The notes under the pieces are model-generated. The model had not been told where the DNA came from, did not search any database, and saw only the letters and a program-made list of their open reading frames with translations. Positions 1 through 5,714 of a stretch of 8,372 nucleotides of DNA are shown here, one piece after another (within the stretch, counting starts at the first letter, position 1; each line of letters starts with the position of its first letter). The DNA lies in assembly GCA_913774795.1 (NCBI GenBank), contig CAJYIL010000631.1:1-8372 (forward strand). The letters are read 5' to 3'. The translations under genes were made by a program, and so were the position numbers. This DNA comes from Pseudobdellovibrionaceae bacterium (GTDB taxonomy: Bacteria > Bdellovibrionota > Bdellovibrionia > Bdellovibrionales > JAMPXM01).

Positions 1-200
1 GTCAGTGGGCTGACTACGAACGCGTCGATCACGCTTCGTTCACCAAGCGCGCCTTCGTGGCTGTTAAGCGTGAAGGCGAATTTCGCGGCGTCGTGAGCGG
101 CGTCGATACCGCTCACGGAAAAATTCATCTGCCGGCAGCGACCGCAAAAGCGCTCGAAGCTGAGCTTGGCGAAAAACTTTATTTCTCTCCGCTCTCTTAA
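1..200 (+). CDS. astA: Arginine N-succinyltransferase, C-terminal end (partial)
   Basis: An open frame enters from the left edge (first full codon at position 3) and stops with TAA at 198-200, giving the last 65 residues of a protein. The segment around FRGVVSGVDT, followed by a run ending in GEKLYFSPLS, resembles the C-terminal end of AstA, whose family ends in a similar DFRA-type strand and a G-D-x-V/L strand. AstA transfers succinyl from succinyl-CoA to arginine, the first step of the AST pathway in the cytoplasm. The assignment is supported by the next gene, a strong astD match starting 11 bp downstream. The catalytic part lies outside the window, so the name rests on a short, modest match plus context. 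No frameshift or unusual composition is visible. Confidence 0.72.
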   Translation, partial: QWADYERVDHASFTKRAFVAVKREGEFRGVVSGVDTAHGKIHLPAATAKALEAELGEKLYFSPLS

Positions 201-201
201 C

Positions 202-206
202 AGGAG
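202..206 (+). promoter_or_regulatory. Shine-Dalgarno site of astD
   Basis: AGGAG lies 5 nt before the ATG at 212, directly after the astA stop. It fixes the astD start and shows re-initiation inside the same transcript. Confidence 0.8.
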
Positions 207-211
207 TTTTT

Positions 212-1711
212 ATGAAATTCTTAGGCGACTACATTGACGGGCGTTTCGTGATTCCAGAACGCGCCGACGGCGAATGGAAAAATCTTTCTCCCGCCGATCA
301 CGCAGACGAAATCATGGTCCTCGAGTTTCAGCATGACCATGTCCAGCGAGCGACCGCGGCCGCCAAGAAAGCATTTTTGCCATGGGCCCGCCTTTCGCAA
401 GATCAACGAAACGGCTATTTGCGTCGCTTAAAAGAGCTCTATGTTTCGCACACCGATCGTCTTTCTGAGGCAATTTCACGCGATACAGGTAAACCTCAGT
501 GGGAGTCGTTGACCGAGGTTAAAGCGATGATCAACAAGATCGACATCACTCTCGATGCGTCGATGAAGCTCGTGCAAGATGAGCATCTTCCGAACGCTCT
601 TCCGGGCGTCGATGGATATGTTCGTTACAAACCTCGCGGAGTCATGGCGGTCTTAGGACCATTTAACTTCCCAGGTCACCTGCCGAACGGTCACTTGGTA
701 CCGGCACTTGCAACAGGTAACACGGTCGTCTTTAAGCCATCGGAGCAAACTCCGGCAGTCGGCCAGGTGATGGCCGAGATTTTCCACGAAGCCCAGTTTC
801 CTCCGGGCGTTTTCAACTTGGTTCAAGGCTTGGTTGAAACCGGTAAGCGGCTCGTCGCCGACGAAATGGTCGACGGCATCCTTTTCACCGGCGCTTACGA
901 GACCGGCCAAAAAATCAAGCAAGCGACGTTCGAGCACCACTGGAAGTTGCTCGCGCTTGAACTCGGCGGCAAAAACGCGTCAATCGTTTGGGATGACGCC
1001 GACATCAACAAAGCGATCTACGAGTCGATCATCGGTTCGTTCGTGACGGCCGGTCAGCGCTGTTCGTGCACGTCGCGAATCATTCTCCACCCTCGCATCG
1101 CGGATCAATTCACTCAGAAGTTCTACGACACGGCGAAAAAACTTTCGGTTGGCTACTGGAAAGACAATCCGTTCATGGGCCCGCTCATCAACGGCGATGC
1201 GGTTGAAAAATATCTCCGCTTCCAAGAAATTGCCCAGCGTGAAGGCGCAGAACGCCTCATGCGCGGAAAAGTTCTCGATCTCGACCGCAAGGGAACCTAC
1301 GTCACGCCGTCGATTTGTTTGGTGAACAAACCATCGAAAGAATCTGTCTATCAGAAGGCTGAGATTTTTGGACCGAACGTCGCGATTTACCAAACTGACG
1401 ACTTCGATGAAGCTCTTCGCATTAACGATTCGACAGGTTTCGGCCTCGTGACGTCGCTCTTCTCGAAAAAGAAAGAGCTCTACGACGAGCTTCTTCTCCG
1501 TGGCCGCACGGGCCTCGTAAACTGGAATCGCACGACGAACGGCGCCTCTTCACGTCTTCCGTTTGGAGGAATTGGCAAATCAGGTAACGATCGTCCGACG
1601 GCTCACTTCGCGGTTCACTACTGCACGGTGCCGGTTTCGTCGCTTGAAGATCAGCATCCGTTCGATCCGAAAGCCGCTCAACTTCCTGGAGTGAATTACG
1701 AACCTGTATGA
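212..1711 (+). CDS. astD: N-succinylglutamate 5-semialdehyde dehydrogenase
   Basis: 499 aa, close to the 490-residue family norm. This cytoplasmic NAD-dependent aldehyde dehydrogenase oxidises succinylglutamate semialdehyde to succinylglutamate in arginine/ornithine catabolism. Visible signatures: TGKPQWESLTEVKAMINKI (92-110) and GPFNFPGHLPNGHLVPAL (149-166), both very AstD-like; FKPSE (174-178) for cofactor binding; FTGAYETG (225-232) of the Rossmann fold; general base Glu250 in ALELGGKN; nucleophile Cys284 in GQRCSC; EIFGP (384-388); and PFGGIGKSGN (450-459) near the C-terminus. All catalytic residues are present. The start is set by AGGAG at 202-206. It follows astA by 11 bp and its TGA overlaps the ATG of mltG, so the three genes are probably one operon. 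astB, astC and astE are not in view. Confidence 0.93.
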   Translation: MKFLGDYIDGRFVIPERADGEWKNLSPADHADEIMVLEFQHDHVQRATAAAKKAFLPWARLSQDQRNGYLRRLKELYVSHTDRLSEAISRDTGKPQWESLTEVKAMINKIDITLDASMKLVQDEHLPNALPGVDGYVRYKPRGVMAVLGPFNFPGHLPNGHLVPALATGNTVVFKPSEQTPAVGQVMAEIFHEAQFPPGVFNLVQGLVETGKRLVADEMVDGILFTGAYETGQKIKQATFEHHWKLLALELGGKNASIVWDDADINKAIYESIIGSFVTAGQRCSCTSRIILHPRIADQFTQKFYDTAKKLSVGYWKDNPFMGPLINGDAVEKYLRFQEIAQREGAERLMRGKVLDLDRKGTYVTPSICLVNKPSKESVYQKAEIFGPNVAIYQTDDFDEALRINDSTGFGLVTSLFSKKKELYDELLLRGRTGLVNWNRTTNGASSRLPFGGIGKSGNDRPTAHFAVHYCTVPVSSLEDQHPFDPKAAQLPGVNYEPV

Positions 1712-2844
1712 AATCACTTTTGCGCGCCCTCGTTGTCATCGGACTTTTAGGAGCTATCCTCGTCGGCGCAGCTGGCTGGACAGCGTATTCGTTTTTGAAC
1801 ACGCCAGCCTCCGATGACAAATCGGAAGCCGTCTTTGAAGTGCGACCGAATGAATCGTTCAAGACGGTCGCGGCTCATCTCGAAGATTCAGGGTTGATCA
1901 GGAGCGCGCGCTTCCTCGAACTCTATGCGCGTTTCACGAAAGTCGGCTCGAAAGTACGGGTGGGTGAGTACGCAATTCGGCGTGATGCAAAACCGAAAGA
2001 CGTTCTCGCGACGATTACGTCGGGCAAATCGATTGAATATTCGGTTTCGATTCCTGAAGGCTACAACATCTTCGAAATCGCGGATGTCTTCGCGAAAAAG
2101 AACATCGTCTCTCGTGATCAGTTCTTACAAATCGTGCGTGATCCGCAGTTGATTCAAGAACTTCTTGGGGACGATGCTCCGTCACTTGAAGGTTACCTTT
2201 TCCCCGAAACTTATTCGTACACCAAGTTCACGACGCCTACGCAGATCGTGAAGATGATGGTGAACCGCTTCAAAGAGAACTATGCCAAGGTGCAAGCAGC
2301 CGGCGAGTCTTCATTGAGCCGACACGATCTCGTAACGCTCGCTTCGATCATCGAGAAAGAGACGGGTGCGCCTGAAGAGCGTCCTTTGATCTCGTCAGTT
2401 TTCCATAACCGCATGAAGATCAATATGCGTCTTCAAACAGATCCGACAACCATTTACGGAATCTGGGAGAAAACCGGCGAGTGGAATCGCAACATTTCCA
2501 AGCAAGATCTTCTGACGCCTTCACGTTACAACACGTACACGTTCACAGGCCTTCCCTACGGGCCGATCTCGAATCCCGGCTTTGATGCTTTGAAGGCGGC
2601 GGCTCAACCCGCAACTTCGGAGTATTTGTTCTTCGTCTCAAAGAACAACGGGACACACAATTTTTCGAAGGATCTTGCGGGTCACGTGAAGGCGATTGAG
2701 AAATTTCAACTGGATGCGAAGGCGCGTGCGGGTCACTCGTGGCGTGAGCTCTCGAAGAGACCGGCTGCCGGAGAAGAGTCGAAAGCGTCACCTCGTGTGA
2801 CGACGCCGGTGAAGCAGGCTCCACCGCCGAAGCGAAACGATTAA
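1708..2844 (+). CDS. mltG: Endolytic murein transglycosylase MltG (YceG-like)
   Basis: 378 aa, single-pass inner-membrane enzyme with its active domain in the periplasm. It cleaves nascent glycan strands and is proposed to set glycan chain length as a terminase. An N-terminal membrane helix spans about residues 5-28. A LysM-like region follows (about 42-112, FEVRPNESFKTVAAHL and GEYAIRR). The catalytic YceG domain starts near SIPEGYN (114-120) and contains EGYLFPETY (161-169), ASIIEKET (212-219, catalytic Glu most likely 216), VFHNRM (231-236) and LQTDPTTIYGI (242-252), then GLPYGPISNPG (281-291). The last 40 or so residues are a basic, Pro/Ala-rich tail absent from E. coli MltG as I recall it. 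The ATG overlaps the astD stop (ATGA at 1708-1711) with no good close SD (GGAG at 1689-1692 is 15 nt away), suggesting translational coupling. The TAA overlaps the stop of the convergent gene. Confidence 0.93.
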   Translation: MKSLLRALVVIGLLGAILVGAAGWTAYSFLNTPASDDKSEAVFEVRPNESFKTVAAHLEDSGLIRSARFLELYARFTKVGSKVRVGEYAIRRDAKPKDVLATITSGKSIEYSVSIPEGYNIFEIADVFAKKNIVSRDQFLQIVRDPQLIQELLGDDAPSLEGYLFPETYSYTKFTTPTQIVKMMVNRFKENYAKVQAAGESSLSRHDLVTLASIIEKETGAPEERPLISSVFHNRMKINMRLQTDPTTIYGIWEKTGEWNRNISKQDLLTPSRYNTYTFTGLPYGPISNPGFDALKAAAQPATSEYLFFVSKNNGTHNFSKDLAGHVKAIEKFQLDAKARAGHSWRELSKRPAAGEESKASPRVTTPVKQAPPPKRND

Positions 2845-3365
2845 CGAACCATTTTCTGGAATGCGTTTGTCTCGGTGTCGAAGCCGTAGATGTTCAAGCG
2901 GCCAACCAAGTTGTTGTCAAACGTCGGCGCCAAGATCTCAGGGCGACCGTCGCCGTTGATATCGCTCAATGCGAGATTCGACGACTTACCGTTGAAGTCG
3001 AAGTAACCGTCACGCGAGTCTGAGAGTTGAATCTTCTCTACGAGCTTCTGTTGGCCATTTCCGTAGTTCTCGAAGATTTCGAGAGCCAAGACGTTTCCGG
3101 CCTTCACTTTCGCAACGGTGAAGAGGCGAGTGTCGCCAGCGAGGTGAGCTTGTGCCGTCGAAATGACTTTGCGTTGATCCGCATTCGGCGTGAGTGTTGA
3201 GCGAACAAAGTTGCGAGTCTCAGGGTGAAGGGCCGCAAACATCATGAGAGCGCAAATAGCCATCATGGTCGTTCTTGCGAAAAGGGTCGCGAGTTCACGT
3301 GGCTTGAGCTTTTCTGAGATGCGAGTCGTTGGTGCCGTGATCTGTTGAGCTGTGGCTGCGACCAT
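2841..3365 (-). CDS. Membrane-anchored FG-GAP/VCBS-like small protein, unknown function
   Basis: 174 aa, function not recognised. A short cytoplasmic N-terminus (1-28, with Arg/Lys) is followed by one hydrophobic segment at about 29-46 (LFARTTMMAICALMMFAAL), consistent with a type II membrane anchor or an uncleaved signal; I see no clear AxA cleavage site. The C-terminal half has one FG-GAP/VCBS-like, putative Ca2+-binding loop, ALSDINGDGRPEILAP (132-147), with ligands Asp135, Asn137, Asp139 and Glu143. Full beta-propellers carry about seven such repeats, and here only one is obvious, so this is a minimal or partial propeller unit. The start is firm: ATG with GGAGGA 4 nt upstream. The stop shares TTAA with the stop of mltG on the other strand, with no terminator between them. 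Confidence 0.75.
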   Translation of the reverse strand: MVAATAQQITAPTTRISEKLKPRELATLFARTTMMAICALMMFAALHPETRNFVRSTLTPNADQRKVISTAQAHLAGDTRLFTVAKVKAGNVLALEIFENYGNGQQKLVEKIQLSDSRDGYFDFNGKSSNLALSDINGDGRPEILAPTFDNNLVGRLNIYGFDTETNAFQKMVR

Positions 3366-3369
3366 GAGG

Positions 3370-3375
3370 TCCTCC
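3370..3375 (-). promoter_or_regulatory. Strong Shine-Dalgarno site of the FG-GAP-like gene
   Basis: On the minus strand GGAGGA ends 4 nt before the ATG at 3365. It is the strongest SD in the window, confirms the start, and suggests this small protein is made in quantity. Confidence 0.75.
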
Positions 3376-3436
3376 GTGTTGACTCTCTTTACTTCAAGAT
3401 CGGTGCCACGAGCCTTCTTTTTTCTTTCGTGATTTC

Positions 3437-3465
3437 AATATCTTAGGTCTCGTTCTGGCTGTCGG
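3437..3465 (-). promoter_or_regulatory. Candidate promoter of the FG-GAP-like gene
   Basis: On the minus strand CCGACA (3465-3460, 4/6 to TTGACA) and GATATT (3442-3437, 4/6 to TATAAT) are separated by 17 bp. Transcription would begin near 3430, giving a 5' leader of about 65 nt before the strong SD. The match is moderate and may be chance. Confidence 0.35.
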
Positions 3466-3620
3466 TTTTCTAGACACCTGTCAGAGAGTTTTGACTCGTC
3501 CTGGAGCGAAATGGGCTAAGTATATGACCTTATGCATGAATTTGAGCTCATGAAGGGGGTCACAGCGTTAGATAGCCGTTCACTTGATCGACACCCCTCC
3601 GCGCCTTATCGTCGAAGCGC

Positions 3621-4220
3621 ATGAACAGTTCATTCACTCCTGAGTTCGTTCAAGACTTCTACCGACTTCTCGAAGTGCGACGCTCGATCCGCAAATTCAA
3701 AGCCGATCCGATTCCTCGTGAAGTTCTTGAACGTGTTCTCGCAGCCGCGATGCAAGCACCTTCGGGAAAGAACTTTCAGAACTGGAAGTTCTTCGTTCTC
3801 ACCGGCACAAAACGAGATGCTTACGTCGAGATGTCGAAGAAGACCTGGACCTCGATTCAGCCGATTCTCGAAAAGCAGCTCAAGCCCTCTCTTTACAAAT
3901 TCACAGAGCGTTTTTTCTATACTCTCGGCGATGCACCGGTGGTCGTCGTTTGTTATTCGAGAAAAAATCCCCAAGAGCATCCGATGACATCAATCGGTTC
4001 TGTTTACATGGCCGTCGAAAATTTAAACCTCGCGTGCTTCGCCGAAGGATTGGGCTGCTGCACAATGGGCGCACCTCTTGAAATCGCGGATGAAGTGAAC
4101 AAGTTCGTAGGAGCAACGGAAGACCTCGAACTTCTCTGTGCGGTTGTGCTTGGCGTGCCTGATCACGAGCCGCCGAAAGCTCCGCGCCAGCTCGAGGGCC
4201 GTGTGGAGTGGTTGGGTTAA
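3621..4220 (+). CDS. Nitroreductase family protein (FMN-dependent oxidoreductase)
   Basis: 199 aa, typical length for the nitroreductase superfamily. These cytoplasmic homodimers bind FMN and use NAD(P)H to reduce nitro compounds, quinones, flavins or other electrophiles; the substrate cannot be read from the sequence. Visible features: RRSIRKF (20-26), the Arg-rich N-terminal motif that contacts FMN phosphate; AAAMQAPSGKNFQNWKF (41-57), the second FMN motif; a central helix around SVYMAVENLNLACFAEGLG (127-145) followed by CCTMGAP; and a terminal LGVPDHEPP (177-185). The ATG is the only reasonable start: an in-frame TGA lies at 3585-3587 and no other start codon follows it. The SD is poor (GAAG 3 nt upstream), so expression may be weak or leaderless. 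It converges with the Cys-rich gene and shares TTAA with that gene's stop. Confidence 0.88.
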   Translation: MNSSFTPEFVQDFYRLLEVRRSIRKFKADPIPREVLERVLAAAMQAPSGKNFQNWKFFVLTGTKRDAYVEMSKKTWTSIQPILEKQLKPSLYKFTERFFYTLGDAPVVVVCYSRKNPQEHPMTSIGSVYMAVENLNLACFAEGLGCCTMGAPLEIADEVNKFVGATEDLELLCAVVLGVPDHEPPKAPRQLEGRVEWLG

Positions 4221-4948
4221 TAGATTCCTTTTCGCAGAAGAGGCATCCCATCGACCTTAACGCGCGCTAGAAGTTTGAAGAGCTCGGGCGAGTATGTATG
4301 GTTTATGATCGAAGCACAGTAGCCGCGAGCTTCATCAAATTTCGTCTGAATTTCGCATCCTAGTTTCGCGGCTTCGAACTGTTCTTCCTCACTACGGTTT
4401 TGATAGCCGAGCTGCGCGACTAAGTCGTCACAGAGATAAGACGCGTCGAGATGACAGCCCGCGCGATCCATATCCAAAAGCTGATCGTTCATTCCGAGGT
4501 TGAAATAAAAATTTCCGCTCCATTTACAAGCGTTCGGTAGCTGCTCGATCTCACATTTGGACCGAAGATCTGCGGCAAGCTGTCGAGTCAGCTCGGCGAG
4601 TTCAGGGCGTTGAGTAGACAGCGTTGAAAGAAGATTGCAGTCAGGATCTGCATCAAATTCTGACTTACACTTCTCTGCGAGCCTCATGCCCAGTCGCCAA
4701 ATCGAGTTGTCGAGATTATTTTCGGAGTCGTTCGAAAGGCTTGTGTATGTTTGGACCTGTTGAATCTCGAGCGCCGTTTCGCGGGCGTGGACGCTTGCGC
4801 TGGCGTTTTCGTTGATCGAAGTCGGCTCGCGATCTGCGCACGTCATTTCCGCGGCAGGCGCGAACGCTTGAGGCTCTGGCGCGCGCGGAATCAAGTAACC
4901 CAGCAGCACTGAAGACAGAGCGACGAAGGGCACCAAAAATTTTCGCAT
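4217..4948 (-). CDS. Exported Cys-paired (Sel1/Hcp-like) repeat protein, unknown function
   Basis: 243 aa, not recognised as a named protein. The N-terminus (MRKFLVPFVALSSVLLGYLI) is a signal peptide or membrane anchor with no lipobox. A low-complexity stretch (21-80) follows. The rest is helical and carries four Cys pairs: 94/104, 132/141, 165/173 and 198/211. The pairs are spaced 33-38 residues apart, with pieces such as FYFNLG (147-152) and AGCHLDASYLCDDL (163-176). This periodicity resembles disulfide-stapled Sel1-like/Hcp repeats of exported proteins, here degenerate. A ninth Cys (37) is unpaired. It probably acts in the periplasm as a binding or scaffold protein (inference). The start has no SD, but the signal-like N-terminus supports it. 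An intrinsic terminator of the upstream gene ends about 17 bp before the ATG. Confidence 0.75.
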   Translation of the reverse strand: MRKFLVPFVALSSVLLGYLIPRAPEPQAFAPAAEMTCADREPTSINENASASVHARETALEIQQVQTYTSLSNDSENNLDNSIWRLGMRLAEKCKSEFDADPDCNLLSTLSTQRPELAELTRQLAADLRSKCEIEQLPNACKWSGNFYFNLGMNDQLLDMDRAGCHLDASYLCDDLVAQLGYQNRSEEEQFEAAKLGCEIQTKFDEARGYCASIINHTYSPELFKLLARVKVDGMPLLRKGIY

Positions 4949-4965
4949 GGATGAATTCGGTGCAA

Positions 4966-4991
4966 TAAAAAAGCCCGTTCGCGGCGGGCTT
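4966..4991 (-). terminator. Rho-independent terminator after the ClpP-like gene
   Basis: Read on the minus strand, AAGCCCG (4991-4985) pairs with CGGGCTT (4977-4971) around a 7-nt loop, and the stem runs directly into TTTTTTA. The 7-bp GC-rich stem and the U-tract make a good intrinsic terminator, 23 bp after the stop of the ClpP-like gene. It lies inside the leader of the next gene on the same strand. Confidence 0.82.
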
Positions 4992-5005
4992 CCTTCGAGA
5001 GCTGT

Positions 5006-5020
5006 GACTAAGCTTTAGTC
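5006..5020. repeat. Short perfect inverted repeat over a stop codon
   Basis: GACTAA (5006-5011) and TTAGTC (5015-5020) are perfect inverted repeats with a 3-nt spacer. The minus-strand stop codon (5017-5015) of the ClpP-like gene lies in one arm. In RNA it would form a small 6-bp hairpin just before the terminator stem. It could be chance, or could protect the 3' end. Confidence 0.5.
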
Positions 5021-5569
5021 GTTCACGTATCCGTATTTACGAAGTTCGCTGCCCGAGTAGTTTGTGTCAGCACCCGCGATGAGAGTGCGGCGTGCTTCGA
5101 GGCGCGATGCGAGCGAGGGGGAGACCGCGCGAACGGCGGCGAGCCAGCGGTTCGAGTAATCTTGCGCAACCGATCTAGAGGTGAGGCCTTGCTTCTTCAA
5201 CTTCCTGTCGATGTGTTCGACATGAACAGCGTGGAACATGAAGTTTGCGCCACTGGATGCGGAGCGAGTCTTGCCGGCTGCGAAAAGGACCGTGCACGAC
5301 GAAGCGCACTCGTTACGTACGTACGTGTTCACGCCGTAGCCTTTAAGTTTGTTGTTCGCATTTAGCGCAGCACCTAGATTGCCGCCGCCCGAATCAAGCT
5401 CAACGGTGATGTTGCGATCTCCCGCAGCGTATGCTTTTGCAACTTTGTTCACGAGTGAGTCCATTGAGTTGATCGTGACTTCGTCTGAAAAACGAATCGT
5501 CGATGCTTTCGCAAGTGGTGATAGGAACACAAGCAAAGCGAGAGCGAAATAGAAGCGAACGTTGACCAA
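5015..5569 (-). CDS. Secreted ClpP-like (crotonase-fold, COG3904-type) serine hydrolase
   Basis: 184 aa from the TTG start. Residues 1-22 form a good Sec signal peptide ending in AKA before Ser23, so the mature protein is periplasmic. The body resembles the ClpP/crotonase fold: ELDSGGGNLGA (57-67) as the oxyanion-hole strand; CASSCTVLFAAG (88-99), where Ser90 aligns with the ClpP nucleophile; and FMFHAVH (110-116), where His113 aligns with the ClpP histidine, 23 residues on. The third triad residue is unclear. Cys88 and Cys92 flank the nucleophile and could form a disulfide. An in-frame ATG at 5620 would add 17 very basic residues (201 aa). I prefer TTG because AAGGAG lies 7 nt before it, the longer form would use rare AGG-AGA codons there, and the ATG lacks an SD. 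It is probably a protease or peptidase for membrane or envelope proteins, but activity is unproven. Confidence 0.78.
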   Translation of the reverse strand: MVNVRFYFALALLVFLSPLAKASTIRFSDEVTINSMDSLVNKVAKAYAAGDRNITVELDSGGGNLGAALNANNKLKGYGVNTYVRNECASSCTVLFAAGKTRSASSGANFMFHAVHVEHIDRKLKKQGLTSRSVAQDYSNRWLAAVRAVSPSLASRLEARRTLIAGADTNYSGSELRKYGYVND

Positions 5570-5576
5570 AATCTCT

Positions 5577-5582
5577 CTCCTT
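5577..5582 (-). promoter_or_regulatory. SD site that decides the ClpP-like start
   Basis: On the minus strand AAGGAG ends 7 nt before TTG at 5569-5567, ideal spacing. In the longer reading from ATG 5620 the same bases would be coding and give adjacent rare Arg codons AGG-AGA. Confidence 0.55.
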
Positions 5583-5714
5583 CGAGTTGAGCGACGGGGC
5601 TGTGTCGCCTTTTTGGTCATACCATTTAATTTTTACAATTTCCCGAGACGGAGCTCTCGATGAAATCAATTTAGCGGCGCTTTGAAAGAACCGCCTCAAG
5701 AGAATAAGAAGTGC

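Larger units (their letters stand above)
3366..3620. other. Divergent intergenic region
   Basis: This 255-bp region separates the divergent FG-GAP-like and nitroreductase genes and must hold both promoters. It is more AT-rich than the flanking genes. On the plus strand TTGACT (3491-3496) matches a -35 in 5 of 6 bases, but the nearest AT-rich hexamer, TATATG (3521-3526), is 24 bp away, too far for a standard promoter. No small gene, tRNA or strong hairpin was found here. Confidence 0.5.

Noticed and set aside
980..1393. 137-codon minus-strand open frame within astD
   Set aside because: It lies wholly antisense to a strongly conserved enzyme, has no SD, and the product shows no recognisable domain. 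It is a shadow of astD codon use.
1422..1862. 146-codon minus-strand open frame across the astD/mltG junction
   Set aside because: Antisense to two well-supported genes; the product is Arg/Ser-rich and low in hydrophobic core, typical of a shadow frame.
3491..3526. TTGACT ... TATATG as a nitroreductase promoter
   Set aside because: The spacing of 24 bp is outside the 16-18 bp range, so the pair cannot be called a standard promoter.
3551..3600. GGGGGTC ... GACACCCC as a hairpin near the nitroreductase start
   Set aside because: The arms do not match beyond four G-C pairs and the spacing is long, so chance is the best explanation.
3630..3980. Minus-strand open frame opposite the nitroreductase gene
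   Set aside because: Antisense to a conserved FMN enzyme with all motifs in the plus frame; no start signal or domain.
5644..5659. CGAGA/TCTCG hairpin upstream of the ClpP-like gene as a terminator for pgeF
   Set aside because: The stem is only 5 bp and no run of T follows in either direction, so it does not support a terminator call.
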